From NCBI RefSeq assembly GCF_963662255.1, contig NC_085067.1, forward strand, positions 5,360,428 to 5,424,427: 64,000 nucleotides of DNA, in the 5' to 3' direction. The notes beneath the pieces were generated by a model, which saw nothing but the letters and a program-made list of their open reading frames with translations, was not told the origin of the DNA and searched no databases. How positions within the stretch are numbered: the stretch's first letter is position 1; each line of letters starts with the position of its first letter. Below are positions 47,052 to 57,560 of this stretch, piece after piece. Position numbers and translations under genes: made by a program. This stretch comes from Cinclus cinclus (taxonomy: Eukaryota; Chordata; Aves; Passeriformes; Cinclidae).

Positions 47052-50000
47052 TCAGCCCTTCAGGGAGGACATCCCAGCTCTCATGATTTCATCCACCAGG
47101 AGAATGTTGCTGGCAATCACGGTGCTGGAAACAGGGAAGCATGAAAGAAATATGGTTACAATTGCCAAATTCAGCTTCACTTTTGTGTTTCAAGACATCT
47201 TCCTGTACACGGGGTCCCCAGTTTTACATCACTTAAACACACGGAGTAATGGTGGAAGTGAAAGACTGCCAGCCTTACCATGAATGAAGCAGCTGCTTTT
47301 TGACATTGTAATTATCCCAGATTCCAGCTGCTGCAGCCACCATTGGCTCCCCTGCAAGAGAAGTGAGGCAGCCTTTAAATAACCAGTTCACAGAGACTTT
47401 CTGCTGGCTGACATCTGATATCACTCACGGTATCCAACAGTGTTACCATGTGCTTTATCCTCTAAAAACCTCAAATCAGAACACACTGAACTGCAGCAGC
47501 CTGACTGCCAAGGCTTCTGTGCAGCTCTTTATCAATAAAGGCAAAACTTTCTGCCTTCAGAGCACTTTGTTCTTCAGAGCTGAGCCAGGTTCTGACTGGA
47601 GCACGACCCTGTGGCTGAGGGAGTCCTTACCAGTGTTCAGATCAACCCCAGTGAGCTGCCCTGACTCCACGTGCTCTGCCTGGACCTTCACCAGCGTCTC
47701 CTGGGGATCGTATCCCGAGTTCTGAGCAAGCACCTGGCACAGAACAGAAGGATTGGCTTCATTTTGCTGATCACAGAAAAAGCAGTGAGTCTGTGCGGTG
47801 CTTTAAAGCCACTTTATCACCCAGGAGCTCCTTTTACCTTAGGAATGATGAGCAGAGCATCAGCAAAAGCCTGAACTCCAAGCTGGGCTCTTCCTTTCAC
47901 GCTGGGTTTGTGTTTCACAAGAGCATTGGCTACTGCCACCTCCAGTGCCCCTGCTCCTGGCACCACACATCCTGCAAGGGAAGAGCAACTGTTTCAGTTT
48001 CAACAGCTCATTTTTAGTGCAGTTTGATCTCTCCCCTCCAGATCCTGCACTCAAACAGGTGAGTACTTATACAGGTATCACCACAGAACTATAAAACCAC
48101 CTCACACCAAGCTCGGGCCTGGATTGGAGCAGGAACCAAGGGAGGCGATACATTATTCCTTTATTTTGGGATGAGTTTCTACACGTCCTTACCATGGTGA
48201 ACAGGGAGGGGACTCACCATCCTCAATGGCATTTTTCACAGCCCGCAGCCCATCCCTCACTGCATCCTTGATCTGGGTGAGCGTGTGCTTGTTGGGGCCC
48301 CTGATGAGCAGGGTCACCGAGCGGGGGTTCTCACATTTCTCAATGAACGTGTACTTCTCCTCTCCCTGTGGAAAACAGGGCCATGTTTGCCTGTCAGCCA
48401 CTTGCTTCAGCAATGTGTACACAAATTAATAAACCGGATGTTTTCTGCACTGCCAGCACTTCATGAAGTGATGAGAAGCAGCAGAACTTTGTTTTCTCAG
48501 TCTACGACAGGAGCAAACATCCAGGCAGATGTTCACAGCCAAGTGAATTTTATTTCAATAAAAGCATTTTATTTCAACACTCCAGCTTTACTCTTTAAAC
48601 ACTCAGTCACTCACCAGGGTGTACTCATAGACAAGCCCTGTGTGTCCCAGGCAGTCAGGAGTGAGATCCTCCACAGAATTCATGGCAGTGCCACCACAGG
48701 CCAGGGTCAGTCTAACAGAGAACAGGCACAGCTCAGCTTTATGTTCAATAAAACCCAAAGCCACGCACGGTCAATGCAGCATTTCAGCATGGAACTGTTT
48801 GGTTTCATTTCAGTTTGGTTTTGTTCATGGAAGAGCTCTTACAAAAACTAACTTGAAGAATTAAGGCTCCTCTGCAGGTGTCTGCATTTAAAGAATGCAG
48901 AAGAGCTGCACAGATTGAAGTGGGACTTTTAGTCAAGTCTTTAAATATGGATTTAAGGCACACTTGACTCACTGTCTCAGTTTGGAAAAGCAGGTTATTG
49001 TATCCTCTCCCCTCCCCAAAACTGACCTTTCCATGTTCCTCCTTTTAGCTCTCCTCAAAGCAACTATTCCTTCTTTGGCAAGGGCATCCAAGGAAAACGG
49101 GTCAATTCCCTGGAAACACAGAGTGACCATCAGCATAAGGACAAAGCTAAAAACACCTCTCATTCTGACACTAAGTTCCTCCTCAAGGCTCAAAGAAGAT
49201 TTCAGGTAAGAACTGTACATGATATTCAGAAGCATCAGCCTAAATTTAGCTAAATCTGGCTCAATAACTGTACCAGGTGAGTCACAGCATTTCAAATAAT
49301 TTTTACTTATTCTCTTCATCTCACCTTCTGGTTGATCACAACAAATCCTTTGTCTGAGTCACCACAGACTTTTCTTTTCAACTCTATGATTTTGTTGACT
49401 CTGTCTTCAATGAACTTTCTTTCTGCTTTCACCAATTTCTCTCTCTCCTCAGCACTTTTGTAGAAGAATCCAGAGCTCACCTCTCTGAAGGGGAAAAAAC
49501 CCACAAAAAAAAGCAGTGAGAAAACTTCCTCTCTGCTGTAGAAATAAACTTAAACATAAGAAATAAGCCTTTCAGTAACATCCTAAAGAAATCAACTCAA
49601 ACCAAACCAGTCCCCCCAAACCACACTGCTGCTCCTGCTCTTTAGTTCAGAGCTTTCCACTTCAAAAAATAAGGCAGATGCTCGAAGCTGAGAGAAACCT
49701 GAAGTGCATGAATGTGTTTGCTCTGGAATATCAGATTTTACCCAAGAAAGGAAGGACTTTCAACCTTTCTGTGATCACACAACAAAATAAAAACCACTGT
49801 GATGCTCTGCCTCTCACAGAGATTTTTTTCACCCACCACTTTTCCCAAAAGGGCTGCAGAAGGAGCATCTCCTTTCACCTTTATAGACTTGGTTGGTATT
49901 TAAGCACACTTTAAATACAAGTCCTTAGGACAAGAGCATTCGCTGCGTACTCACGTTTTCTCATACTCTAGAGACACATTGCAGGTGAGAACAAAAGCAT

Positions 50001-52682
50001 CTTCCACTCTTTTCTTCATGTCAGGGTGGCGAGCTCCATGATCCAGGACCAGCCCCCTGATCAGCCTGCAAGATTAAAAACCATTCTGGGTGTCAATGGA
50101 CACAAATACAGGATTTCATGGAGTGCAGAGAATGCAACTGGTCCAGCCCAAACTGCCTTGGCACTCATGCTGGCAGTGAACAAGGATGATGTATTCCCCT
50201 TCCAAAGGCATGCCCAATCCCATAAAAAAAGCACACGAGACACAATGGAAAAAAAGGAATTTGCTCTGGCATGGTGTCTGACTGCATCAGCTACTGAGGA
50301 AAGCTAGTGCAGAATTCATCCATGCACTAAAGGAAATGGAAATGCTATGGAATATCCAATCCACAGCCCAGTGCCCATCTACCAAATGCTTCTTTGCATT
50401 TAACAGATGCCAACCTAAAACATCATCAAGCCACAGACACTAAGAAAAAAAAGAATATTCATCCTAAGAAAAAAAAAGAATATTCATCCTAAGAAAAAAA
50501 AGAATATTCATCCAGCACTGTTAAGCCAGTGCTGCTCTTTGCTATTCAATAATTTAATCACGGAATCAAGTTCAGTGACTGAGAAACTTCTGCCAAGATA
50601 TTTATGACTGAAATCTATATTTCAGCTCTTCCAGTGGTAGCATTTGGACATCCTAAGGAGAAACCCAAATCCCTCAGGCTCCTCAAAGCTCAGGGCCCCA
50701 CTGAACCAAAGCTCGAGGATCCCCCGACTTACGTTGTGTCTGTTTCTGATTTGTGCTTCATTTCCATGATTTCCACCATGCACAGGTCAATGGGCTCACC
50801 TGGTTTTCTGACTGTCAGGACAGAATCTACCACAGCCTGCAACACAGGGGAGGGAAACATCTCAAAATGACCATTAGTTCTGCAAAGTGCAACTTCACAT
50901 CTTTCACACTTCAAATTATAATCCCAGCACTTTCAAAGCTGGATCTCTTGACACCAAGAGGCAGAGGTGACAGGAACACTCACCTCTGTCAGGATGTCAG
51001 CAAGCTCAGCGTGGACCTTAGTCCGGAGGGATGTCCTGGCAACATCGATGAGGGTCTCCCTGTCCATCTCCTTGGACACTTTCACCTGCTCCAAAACCTC
51101 AAGTGCTTTTTCCTTGGCAATCTCAAATCCTTCTGCTACTATTCTAGGGTGCAAACCCTAAGGCAAGGGAAGACAAATCATTGGACAGTGGAAGACAAAA
51201 TGGTCCTTCCACCAACAGAACCCGTAGTGTCAACATTCCACAGAATGGCAAAGCACAGGGAACATGCTACACAGGCCAGGTGTTCTGTCCTTCTGAATAC
51301 ATATAAAAGGAGTGCAAATCCTTCCAATGCAGAGGAAAAGTACAGATTAATTTAGCACAGAACTGAAACCAAGGGAACTACAAAGCACACTTGGGTGTTC
51401 GCTGTGCAATATCCATGTTTACATGCCCCCAGGGAGGAGCTGGTTTTTAATACTCCCGAAGTGTTTTGACTCACATAAAACAAAGTAACAGCAGGTATCA
51501 CACAATACCTTAAAAGCTACAATAGCTACAGCAAGTGGGTTTGATTTTGAACAAATTTTAAGTCCTCTGGTCTAGCTTTTCCCCCTTTTTATGACTTCTC
51601 ATTTTAAGCAGAACAATGTATTGATGTTCCACTCCTATCAAACATACAATAAAAAAACCCAAAAAACACTGAGGGATCTCAGTGAAGGTTTTAACTTGCC
51701 CACCTACAAATGAAACACTGCATACACACCTCAGAAATATAAAGATCTGCCTGCTTTAGGAGCTCTCCAATGATGAGGACATTCGAGGTGGTGCCATCTC
51801 CAGTGATGTCATCTTGTGCTGTCGCTACTTTTGCTATCAAGGAAGCTGTGGGGTGTTGGATTTGCTAGACAAAAGTAAGAAGCTGAGCAGTTAAGTTGCA
51901 CTGCAGTGGTACAGCAAACAAAAATCTGAGATCAGCTAAGAAAGAAGTGAAGGTGATGTTCTAATGGTTTACCCTAATTGGTTTGCTACTCCTTTGGTTG
52001 GTTATTTTACTCATTCTTATGATGCCATTTATATTTTCAACATTACTTTCTCTACAGTAGTGCTTTAACCTGCACTTACTTCTTTACCCACCTCCTAAGG
52101 GACATTTTACTTTCAGTGGATAAAGGTGGGTGGGGCAGCGGGGGACGCGATTCCCCTCACCCAAAGCGCTCGTAAATCCTCTCCCTAAATCCCCCTGCAA
52201 GGACCAGCCCCAGCTCACCATTTCCTGCAGCAGCACGTTGCCATCTTTGGTCAGCTTGATGTCTCCGGACCCCGACACGAGCCTGCGGGCGGCACGGGGC
52301 GGGTGAGCAGCGCCCCGGCCCCAGCACACGTGTGAGGCCGCGGGCCCGCGCCGCTCCTTCCCCGTCCATTCATCCGCTCATCCCCGGTCCCAAAACACGT
52401 GCGGGGCCGCGCGGCTCCCTCCTCATCCTCTCAGGCCCTCACCCCTCCCGCCTCCACCTTTGCTCCCCACCGCTTCCCCTCACGCCTCCCCTCAGGCCGT
52501 GCTCCCCCCCAACCCCACCCGCGGCGAGAGGCGCGGGGGCTCCCTCACATCTTCATGGTGCCCTTGGGCCCCAGGTTGGTCCTCAGCACGTCCTGCAGCC
52601 CGCGGGCCGCGCTGATGTTGACGGCCAGCGCGGCCTGGGCACGGGCCACCTCGGCCTTGGGGTTGAGCGCCTTCACCGCCAT
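47052..52682 (-). CDS. CCT6A: T-complex protein 1 subunit zeta (CCT6A), complete
   Basis: Subunit zeta of the cytosolic TRiC/CCT chaperonin, which folds actin, tubulin and other proteins with ATP. Fourteen minus-strand exons: 52682-52549, 52282-52219, 51864-51730, 51157-50984, 50836-50733, 50065-49955, 49484-49325, 49109-49027, 48711-48615, 48365-48218, 47971-47838, 47733-47631, 47351-47279, 47124-47052. They join to 530 codons plus stop (human 531). The start is [19 protein letters not shown]. Group II chaperonin motifs are [21 protein letters not shown], the nucleotide-binding [24 protein letters not shown] in the equatorial domain, and the ending [14 protein letters not shown]. No lesion was seen. 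The start codon faces a CpG-rich promoter probably shared with PSPH. Confidence 0.98.
50440..50513 (+). repeat. Three-copy tandem repeat in CCT6A intron 5
   Basis: Three copies of a 24-25 bp unit made of CTAAGAAAAAAAAG followed by AATATTCATC, differing only in A-run length. Confidence 0.9.
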
Positions 52683-53000
52683 GACTGCGCTCCGTTCTGG
52701 GCAGAGCCGGGCGGGGCACGGCGGCCCCGCCTTCCGCCCGCCCCTTCTAGAACACTCCGGGCTCGCGCATTGGCCCCCGGCACGGTGCTGCGTTTCTATT
52801 GGCTACAATGCCTGTCGCTCATCCCGAGAGCTCCCGCCGCTGAGGCGCTCCTGTTTCTGATTGATTCAATGGCACTCCAGCCGCGCTCCCATTGGCTGCG
52901 GCGTCTTTCGCCCCGCCTAGTCCCGCCCCCGCCGCACCGCCCTCGGCCCGGACTGTGAGGGGAGCGCGGAGCCGGTGTGGGGTTCTGTGAACGGGCCGGG
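52683..53000. promoter_or_regulatory. CCT6A: Probable bidirectional CCT6A/PSPH promoter
   Basis: CpG island (about 52270-53050) upstream of the CCT6A start. ATTGG boxes lie at 52769-52773, 52798-52802 and 52891-52895, GC boxes at 52913-52933, and there is no TATA box. In mammals CCT6A and PSPH are head to head around a shared promoter. Here the PSPH coding start is 9 kb away, so a noncoding PSPH first exon in this island is the simplest model, though I cannot place its donor confidently. Confidence 0.55.
52745..52752 (-). promoter_or_regulatory. CCT6A: Heat-shock element core upstream of CCT6A
   Basis: TTCTAGAA is a perfect TTCnnGAA inverted pair 62 bases from the CCT6A start codon, the core bound by HSF1/HSF2. 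CCT subunit genes are known heat-shock-factor targets, so position and gene fit. A third nGAAn unit is not obvious. Confidence 0.5.
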
Positions 53001-53059
53001 ATGGTCGGTGCTTAATCCGCCCTCGCATTGTCACCGACACCCCCGGCAGCTCCGCAGAA

Positions 53060-56000
53060 CCGTGAGAATAAATAATTAAACCCGGTCATTTCACATTAGA
53101 TCGATAGAATTGATAGTTAAGTGGACTGGATTAATACTCAATAGTTCTTGGTTAAATTCGGGATTGAGGTAAATCACAACTCGTCTTCTTATAACACACA
53201 AGCTGATGTGTGGGGCACTGGGACCTCCAAAGCCCCCAGTACACACCTTGTACCCGGGGGTTTCCTGCAATGAATCCTTCCCAGGGGTTCTAAGGATGGG
53301 GATAGTCCCTCCCAAGGCCACCCAGTGGTTTCTGTGCAGAATAAAACCAGAAATATTATAGTCAAGACAGCCTCGATGGGTGCTGGAACGTTTGCCCTAC
53401 GTGGCCTGTCAGGGCTTGCTCATGGAGACACTGAAATATTTGTAACTTCGGATTCTGAAATGGAGGGACGAGTGATTTTCCCTGGAGAGGAGCTTGAGAA
53501 GAAGCTGCTGCCGTGGTCTCTCACATCCCTGAGGGCACTGATTGCACCAGGTTTGAATCCCAAATTGCTCCATGTGGTCTTGTACCCTCAAACACCCACT
53601 GGAGCACATGGCAACACCAGGTGTGACACAACCCTCTTTTTATATCAAGTGTTCTGTGAGGCAGGTGCCCAGCCCCAGGGTAATTCCTGGTGTTCTGCAT
53701 TCCAGAGGTTGCTGCCCACAAGGACAACAGGCTCTGAGGCCAGGATTTTGTCAGCATTTGGTACAGGGAAGGCAGAGACCCTTCCCCAGCACTCACCCAG
53801 CAGGTATGAAGATCCTCAGAGAAGATGGAAGTGTCCAAGGCCAGGTTGGATAGGGCTTGGAGCAACCTGGGATAGTGGCAAGTGTTCCTGCCCATGGCAG
53901 GGGGCTGAAACAAGATGCTCTTTGAGTACCATTCCAACCAAACCTATTAATTCTATGAAATCTCTCCCTCTCCATCCCATTTTTTGCAGCAGGGAGCTCT
54001 GGATGCAGCCCTGCATTGTTTCAGCAATGCAACGAGCTGGACATATTCCCACACCACCTGCAGCAGTAAAGTCTGAGCCTGGTGTTGGTCCCAGTTTTGC
54101 TGCACAGGAGTTTTGGGGGAGCTTGGTGGGAAAAGTCAGTGTTGAGTGTCAGGGCAGCCTGGCTGGCTTTGGCTGCAGCCTGTGGCACCTGCTTTGGGTG
54201 AGGATCTTGGGTTTCTGGGCAAAATGCCACACCGTGCATGAGAGGAGGACTCCCACATGTGGCCTGTCTGTCTCCCTGGAAGGGACAGCTGCTGATATCC
54301 TTGGGATTCTGATTTTTTTTAATGTTTTAGGTGGTTGGACATCCTGCAAATATGGAGCCCTTTTGTTTAGCTGAGCAGTGTCTTGTGAAATATTTTGATG
54401 CTGACTCCAGTGGAGTGGTTGGGTTTTCTCCTCTGTGATTGCAATCATTATGAATAAACATTAAATAAACATTGCAAAATGCAGGGAATCACACCTGCCA
54501 TTTCAATATTGGCTCTGGAACTCTGTTGAAATGTTGTCTGCACTTTGTTGGGATGCTGAAATCGTAACAAAACAAAACACCAAACCTGGCCCAAGAGGCT
54601 GTTGTGCAGACAGCTGAGATGCAATGTCCAGTTAAAACATCTGGATCCCCAGCTCTGGTCTGGATTCTGGAACTCCCAGGTGAAATATTTTTGCTCTTGC
54701 TTGTCTCTGTTGGTTTTTTTGCCTGTTCCTCTCAGGGCTGTTCTCAGCAGAGGGCAGCCTTGTCAAACCCATCCCTTCAGGCTTGTTATGTTTTCCTTGC
54801 TGGTGCCCATGCAAAGGCAGGAATTGTCCATCCTAAAACATCTGTGTTGCGTGGGGCTGGCAGTGATGTGGGTCAGGTTCAGGTTTGTTAGAGGAATTAT
54901 TTCTGCATGAAAATAAAGGGAAAATGTAATTTTGAGATTTTTTTTAGGAGAAGAGGGGGAAAAAAAGGAAAAGCTGTTTTCAAAGACATCCTAATTCTCC
55001 ATGCAGGTGGTTTCTGCTGTTTTTTTTGTACAAATGGAGAGGTTCTGTAGTGATGTACAAGAGTTGGGTGCTGTGTTTGTATCAAGTTTGTATTTTCACT
55101 CCTGAGCATCCTCCTACAGCTCCCAGGCAGAGCTCTCTGTGTTTCTTTGCTGGCTCACGTTCCTCAGAATAGTTATTTTGGGTTATAGCAACATTTCTCA
55201 CGAGCATCTTCACATTAAATTCCCATTTTTTCGCCATCAAGACAAGCTTTTCTTCCTTTTTTTTTTCAGTCTTAGCTGTAGAATTGTTCTGTGTGTTTGT
55301 TTTTTTATGTGTAATAAAAATAAAGGGCAAATGCCCACCAGACTTAAGTTGCCCTGTGAATTCAATGGGTTACACCAGGTTAGAATCAAAATATTTAACT
55401 AAATTAAAGCAAACATGTCCATTAAACTAAGCCAAATAAAAGCAATATCCTTCATTAAATATGCAGCAGCAATTCCTTTAGTCAAGCCAGGCACTGCTTA
55501 TCTTGGCAAAAACCCCCTCTGAGATTCTCAGTAAAAGCCATTTTCTTTCATCTTTATCAAGATGGGTTTTCCTTTAACCTTATTCACAGAAATGATTTCT
55601 AAATCTGCTTTAAACAACATCCTGTCCTGCCACGATAAAGCTGACAAACAGCAGCAGGCTGCTGATCCCTGGCACCAGTTTGGCAGCACAGGTGCTTGGT
55701 CCCATCTTTTCCTGACTCAAGAAATCGCTGTGAGGTGATCCTGTCAACATTTGGTGTTGTATTGAGAAATTCTGAAAAAACATAAAGGGAGGAGGGGCAC
55801 CAAAGATGCACGGTTTTAATGAATAAATGGAATTTTGAGGGGTGACACTGCCAGGATGGCAGAAGAGGTCATGCACAGAGTGTGTCTGGAGCACCCAGCG
55901 GTGCAGAACAGGCGGGCAGCAGTCACAGGACTCCTGGCACAAGTGAGCAAAAGCAGCTAAATCAGCTAAATCAGCTTTTCCTGACCTTGAAGCACACAGC

Positions 56001-56270
56001 TCCTGGGCTGGCACCTCCCATTTCCCAACCCACGGCAGCGTGCCAGGGAAGCTCTTCTGTGGGACACAAGCACGGGCAGCTTTGGCAGTTTTTCCACAGC
56101 TTTTGACAACACTGCATTTGGGAAAACAACACAGAGCCTTTTCCCCTTTGCTGCCGAGCTTTTGCTGGCTTGGGATGTGATTTGTGTGTGTAACTTCACT
56201 GAGGGATGCACTAACAGCTTAAACCAAGAGCAGATATTGCAACCTTAAATACCTGAAAGGTGTTTGTGGT
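53060..56270. other. Intergenic spacer (or PSPH 5' intron), no gene established
   Basis: No splice-supported exon of a known protein. It contains the longest open frame of the window (53325-54374, +), which reads through a CR1 fragment and is not accepted as a gene. AATAAA signals lie at about 54451, 54464 and 55312. Confidence 0.5.
53815..53960 (+). mobile_element. CR1 3'-end fragment
   Basis: Words in CR1 order: GGAAGTGTCCAAGGCCAGGT, GGATAGGGCTTGGAGCAACC, TTCCTGCCCATGGCAGGGGG and CATTCCAACCAAACC, ending in AATTCTATGAAA. Confidence 0.9.
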
Positions 56271-56277
56271 CAGGTGG

Positions 56278-56535
56278 GGTTGTCTCCTCCAGGCGGCACG
56301 GACAGAACCAGAGGACACAGCCTTAAGCTATGCCAAGGGAAATCTAGCTTGGATGTTAGGAAGAAGTTTTTTTTACTGAAAGAGTGATAAAGTTCTGCAA
56401 TTGTCTGCCCGAGGGGATGGTGGAGTCACCATCCCAGAGTTGTTTTAAAAAAAAGATTGCATGTGGCACTCGGTGCCATGGTTTAGTTGAGGTGTTAGGG
56501 CTGGGTTGGACTCGATCTTACAGGTCTCTTCTATC
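56278..56535 (+). mobile_element. CR1 LINE 3' end
   Basis: Landmarks: CAGAGGACACAGCCTTAAGC, GCTTGGATGTTAGGAAGAAG, GGGGATGGTGGAGTCACCAT and GGGTTGGACTCGATCTTACA. It passes directly into the expanded tail at 56536. Confidence 0.9.
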
Positions 56536-56945
56536 CTGGTGGTTGTGTGGCTGTGTGGTTGTGTCAGTCTGTGATTCTGTCATTGTGTCATTGTGTGATT
56601 GTGTCATTGTGTCATTCTGTGATTCTGTGACTGTGTGATTCTGTCGTTGTGTGACTGTCATTGTGTGATTGTGTGATTCTGTGGTTGTGTCATTCTGTCA
56701 TTCTGTGATTCTGTCATTGTGTGATTGTGTCATTCTGTCAGTCTGTGATTCTGTGATTGTGTCTGTCAGTCTGATTCTGTGCTTCTGTGACTGTATGATT
56801 GTGTCATTGTATCATACTGTGATTCTGTGACTGTGATTCTGTCGTTGTGTGACTGTCATTGTGTGATTGTGTGATTCTGTGGTTGTGTCATTCTGTCGTT
56901 CTGTGATTCTGTCATTCTGCGATTCTGTCATTCTGTGATTGTACG
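56536..56945 (+). repeat. Expanded CR1-tail satellite
   Basis: About 410 bp of variant words TGTGATTCTG, TGTCATTGTG, TCTGTCATTC and TGTGGTTGTG with a period near 8. This is the CR1 terminal repeat (ATTCTRTG) grown far beyond its usual few copies. Larger blocks recur: the 56630-56690 pattern returns near 56826-56890. Confidence 0.93.
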
Positions 56946-56989
56946 ATGTCAGCTCACAAATCCTCTCTTCTCTCCCGAAAACAGCGTCC

Positions 56990-57560
56990 CTGCCTGGCCT
57001 CTGGTTTCTGCCAGGAGAAATCCCGATTGCTGCTTATCGGAGCCTTCCCCGGCCTCATCCCCGAGCTCCCCTTGCCCGCCGCTCCCTGCCCGGCTCCTCC
57101 CCTGACGTGGGGCGGTCACAGCTCCGCTGCCTTCGCTGGCAGCGAACAGCTGCCCTGCTCTGCTCCCATGTGTGCAAGCACCTCAAACAAACCCCCCGGG
57201 CTGCCTGACTCAGCGCTTTATCAGGGGCTGAGCGGCAAAATGCGGCTCTCGTCCAGCGCAGCCCGTGCGTGGGGTTTGTGTCCCTGAAGGGCTCAGCTGA
57301 TCCCTCCCTGCCTGGAGCAGCCGAGAGGTTCCCGGCGGCAGCGGCAGCACGGCCAGCTCACTTCTGTAAGTCACCGGCATCGTGCTTTTCTCGCAGGTCG
57401 GAAGGGCTTGGCTCTTGGCTCCCGGATCCATAACAGCGGGGTTGTTTTTTTTTTTTTTTTTCTTTTCTTTTTTCCAGCAAGGAAAATGAGGAGGATCTTG
57501 TGCCTGTGCTGCCCGGCACTGTTTTATAACAGCAGCGTGAATGAATGATGCAATCGGGCA
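56990..57560 (+). promoter_or_regulatory. GC-rich candidate regulatory island upstream of PSPH
   Basis: Unique, CpG-containing block between the satellite and AT-rich sequence. Motifs: TGACGTGG (CRE-like, about 57101), TGACTCAGC (MAF/NRF2-type, about 57207) next to TTTATCAGG (GATA-like), AACAGCTG (E-box), and TGATGCAAT (57546-57554, the C/EBP-ATF response element core). Function is inferred from motif density only. A long T tract lies at 57445-57460. Confidence 0.35.

Noticed and set aside
52332..52958. 208-codon + frame over CCT6A exon 1
   Set aside because: CpG-island shadow on the strand opposite the real exon 1; it could at most overlap a noncoding PSPH first exon.
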